A DNA stretch of 64,000 nt from Flavisphingomonas formosensis (lineage in GTDB: Bacteria; Pseudomonadota; Alphaproteobacteria; Sphingomonadales; Sphingomonadaceae). Below the pieces are notes generated by a model. That model was not told the DNA's origin and ran no database searches. It saw nothing but the letters and a program-made list of their open reading frames with translations. Position 1 is the stretch's first letter. Every line of letters begins with the position of its first letter. The stretch lies in assembly GCF_009755815.1 (NCBI RefSeq), contig NZ_WRPK01000001.1, forward strand, positions 620,001-684,000, given 5' to 3'. This document shows, piece by piece, positions 62,500 to 64,000 of the stretch. A program made the position numbers and the translations under genes.

Positions 62500-62993
62500 G
62501 TAAGACCTACCCCGCACAGACTGCCCTACCGAGGCAAGAGGTAGGACGTGCGGTTCAAATTAAGGTAAATCATTAAGGCTAATGACACATTAACCATTTG
62601 GAGGGCCGAGGCCGTCGAGGTTATGCGCGGTGCATTGCCAGTGAGACGGGCAGGTGCTAGCACCTTGTTACCGGACGGGGCGTTCATAGATAGATGTCGC
62701 GACACACCGCCCGGCAAAGGCGCCGGTACGTTCATGTGCCGGACTTCTAGGTTGACGCTGCATGATCCATTTCCGTCCGAGCCCCGATCGCACGCGAGTA
62801 TCTCGCGGCGCATGGGCACGGAGCTTTACCCCGCCGCACCGCTGCGGGGATGGGCATGCGGCAGAGGCACATTTCGCACACATTACACGAACCGGGGCGA
62901 CCGCCGCTTTCCCAGACGGGAACGCGCCGCCCTTCATCAATTGCGCGCGCCACTCTTCCGTGAGCGAGAGGGCGCGCGTCCGGAGATATAAGA
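62500..62993. promoter_or_regulatory. 494-nt divergent spacer, probable long 5' leader of RNase E
   Basis: No gene is supported here. The left part (62555-62605) is AT-rich with repeated TTAA and likely holds the promoters. To its right are a 14-bp perfect palindrome AGGTGCTAGCACCT (62652-62665) and a hairpin CCCCGC (62829-62834) / GCGGGG (62844-62849). RNase E mRNAs in E. coli have long structured leaders used for autoregulation; a similar role here is inferred from length and structure only. Confidence 0.45.
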
Positions 62994-64000
62994 ATGAACA
63001 CGCGCATGCTGATCGACGCGCGCCACCGGGAAGAAACCCGGGTGGCCGTCGTCAAAGGGAATCGCATCGAAGAATTTGATTTCGAATCCGCCGAACGCAA
63101 ACAACTCAAGGGCAATATCTACCTTGCAAAGGTGACCCGCGTCGAACCGTCGCTGCAAGCGGCGTTCGTCGATTATGGCGGCAACCGCCACGGCTTCCTG
63201 GCGTTCAGCGAAATCCATCCCGACTATTATCAGATCCCCAAGGAAGATCGCGACGCGCTGCTGCGCGAAGAGGCCGAGCACGCCGCAGAGGAAGAGGCGC
63301 TTCGCGCGCGCGAGGAGGAAGCCGAGGACGCTCTGGATGAGGGCGAGCCCGACGAAGACGAGGCCTCCATCGAACGTTATGAAGATGACGGCGGCCACGA
63401 GACGCGCGAAGAGCTGGAGGATCAAGGCATCCCCGCACCGCGCGAATCCGTGAATGGCGCCGGCGGCGACGACAACGCCGTCGAGAATCTGCGCCAGCGC
63501 CGCATGAACCTGCGCCGCCGCTACAAGATCCAGGACGTGATCCGTCGCCGCCAGGTGCTGCTCGTCCAGGTCGTCAAGGAGGAGCGTGGCAACAAGGGCG
63601 CGGCGCTGACCACCTATCTGAGCCTGGCTGGCCGCTATTGCGTGCTGATGCCCAACACGTCGCACGGCGGCGGCATCAGCCGGAAGATTTCGAACGCGGC
63701 CGACCGCAAGCGGCTTAAGTCGATCATGGCCGAGCTGAACCTGCCCCGCACCATGGGCTGCATCGTGCGGACCGCCGGCCTCCAGCGGACGAAGACCGAG
63801 ATCAAGCGGGACTTCGACTATCTCGCCCGGTTATGGGACGAAATACGCGAGACGACGCTGCAATCCTCCGCTCCCGCGCTGATCTACGGCGACAGCGACC
63901 TGATCAAGCGGGCGATCCGCGACATCTACAATCGCGATATCGACGATGTGATCGTCGAGGGCGAGGAAGGCTATCGCCTCGCGCGCAGCTTCATGAAGCT
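62994..64000 (+). CDS. rne: Ribonuclease E (5' part, runs off right edge)
   Basis: At least 335 codons, with no stop before the window ends. 'MLIDARHREETRVAVVKGNRIEEFDFESAERKQLKGNIYLAKVTRVEPSLQAAFVDYGGNRHGFLAFSEIHPDYY' is the RNase E N-terminus and S1 domain start. The S1 domain is split by a ~80-residue acidic insertion (Glu/Asp-rich, ~85-165), as in other alphaproteobacterial RNase E. 'RRYKIQDVIRRRQVLLVQVVKEERGNKGAALTTYLSLAGRY' and the start of the RNase H-like part follow. It is the main mRNA-decay endonuclease. ATG 62994 has GGAG 9 nt upstream. Confidence 0.97.
   Translation, partial: MNTRMLIDARHREETRVAVVKGNRIEEFDFESAERKQLKGNIYLAKVTRVEPSLQAAFVDYGGNRHGFLAFSEIHPDYYQIPKEDRDALLREEAEHAAEEEALRAREEEAEDALDEGEPDEDEASIERYEDDGGHETREELEDQGIPAPRESVNGAGGDDNAVENLRQRRMNLRRRYKIQDVIRRRQVLLVQVVKEERGNKGAALTTYLSLAGRYCVLMPNTSHGGGISRKISNAADRKRLKSIMAELNLPRTMGCIVRTAGLQRTKTEIKRDFDYLARLWDEIRETTLQSSAPALIYGDSDLIKRAIRDIYNRDIDDVIVEGEEGYRLARSFMK

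Noticed and set aside
62555-62605. CtrA box (TTAA-N7-TTAA) in the amiC/rne spacer
   Set aside because: TTAA pairs are present but their spacing is 9 and 13 nt, not 7.
62994-64000. RNase G instead of RNase E
   Set aside because: The long acidic insertion in the S1 domain and the leader length fit alphaproteobacterial RNase E; the C-terminal half is outside the window, so this stays slightly open.

Overview
This window looks like a chromosomal segment of a high-GC alphaproteobacterium of the Sphingomonadales (Sphingomonas-like). The evidence is the set of gene neighbourhoods: a DUF3572 protein beside DivK, MipZ beside PanC, lptC-lptA-lptB-rpoN, mrp/hflK-hflC-degP, argH-small lipoprotein-lysA, thyA-folA-ribF-ileS-lspA-DUF3035, and amiC-mrcA-prfB divergent from rne. 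There are also tandem TorF-type porins and a TonB-dependent receptor with an N-terminal signal. Almost everything is core metabolism and envelope biology. I see no prophage, insertion sequence, CRISPR array, integrase or toxin-antitoxin cassette.

Layout. 0-8.5 kb: a truncated MocR-type regulator divergent from a DUF983 membrane protein and a small unknown protein, AMP nucleosidase, a TonB-dependent receptor, a PPPGY-repeat glycine-zipper protein, tRNA-Arg(UCU) and a queuosine-precursor transporter. 8.6-15.3 kb: purC-purS-purQ, a dienelactone hydrolase, phosphoglucomutase/phosphomannomutase, a membrane J-domain protein overlapping mipZ, panC and a Sel1-like protein. 15.3-20.4 kb: a tightly packed RidA/GDPD/FemAB-like cluster, a HAD phosphatase, DUF3572, divK, rpmG and a GDT1-type cation exporter. 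20.5-28.1 kb: Dps, a metallophosphoesterase, a double cold-shock-domain protein with a long Gly-rich tail, TerC, RNase D-like, lptCAB and rpoN. 28.2-37.9 kb: argH-lipoprotein-lysA-galU, TlpA-like thioredoxin, CoA-binding protein, Mrp, HflK, HflC and DegP. 38-49 kb: HerA-like ATPase, 2OG-Fe(II) oxygenase, LLM oxidoreductase, queF, a Cys/Met PLP enzyme, two TorF-type porins and a peptide-type ABC importer lacking a binding protein. 49-64 kb: thyA-folA-ribF-ileS-lspA-DUF3035, a CHAP protein, amiC-mrcA-prfB-methyltransferase, and the 5' part of RNase E running off the right edge.

Several genes contribute to envelope building: LPS transport (LptCAB and a possible LptM), peptidoglycan synthesis and cleavage (PBP1A, AmiC, CHAP), sugar-nucleotide supply (phosphoglucomutase, GalU), lipoprotein maturation (LspA) and periplasmic quality control (DegP, HflKC). 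A second theme is division and cell-cycle control (MipZ, DivK).

No clearly new multi-gene system was found. The observations most worth a second look are: an extra stretch of atypical base composition inside the editing domain of IleS; the Gly-rich repeat tail of the double cold-shock protein; the membrane J-domain gene overlapping mipZ; the ABC importer without a binding protein, sitting behind lspA/DUF3035; the lipoprotein-type methyltransferase; and a family of short palindromic repeats scattered between genes. Start codons were chosen by ribosome-binding site and family length, and are uncertain where stated.
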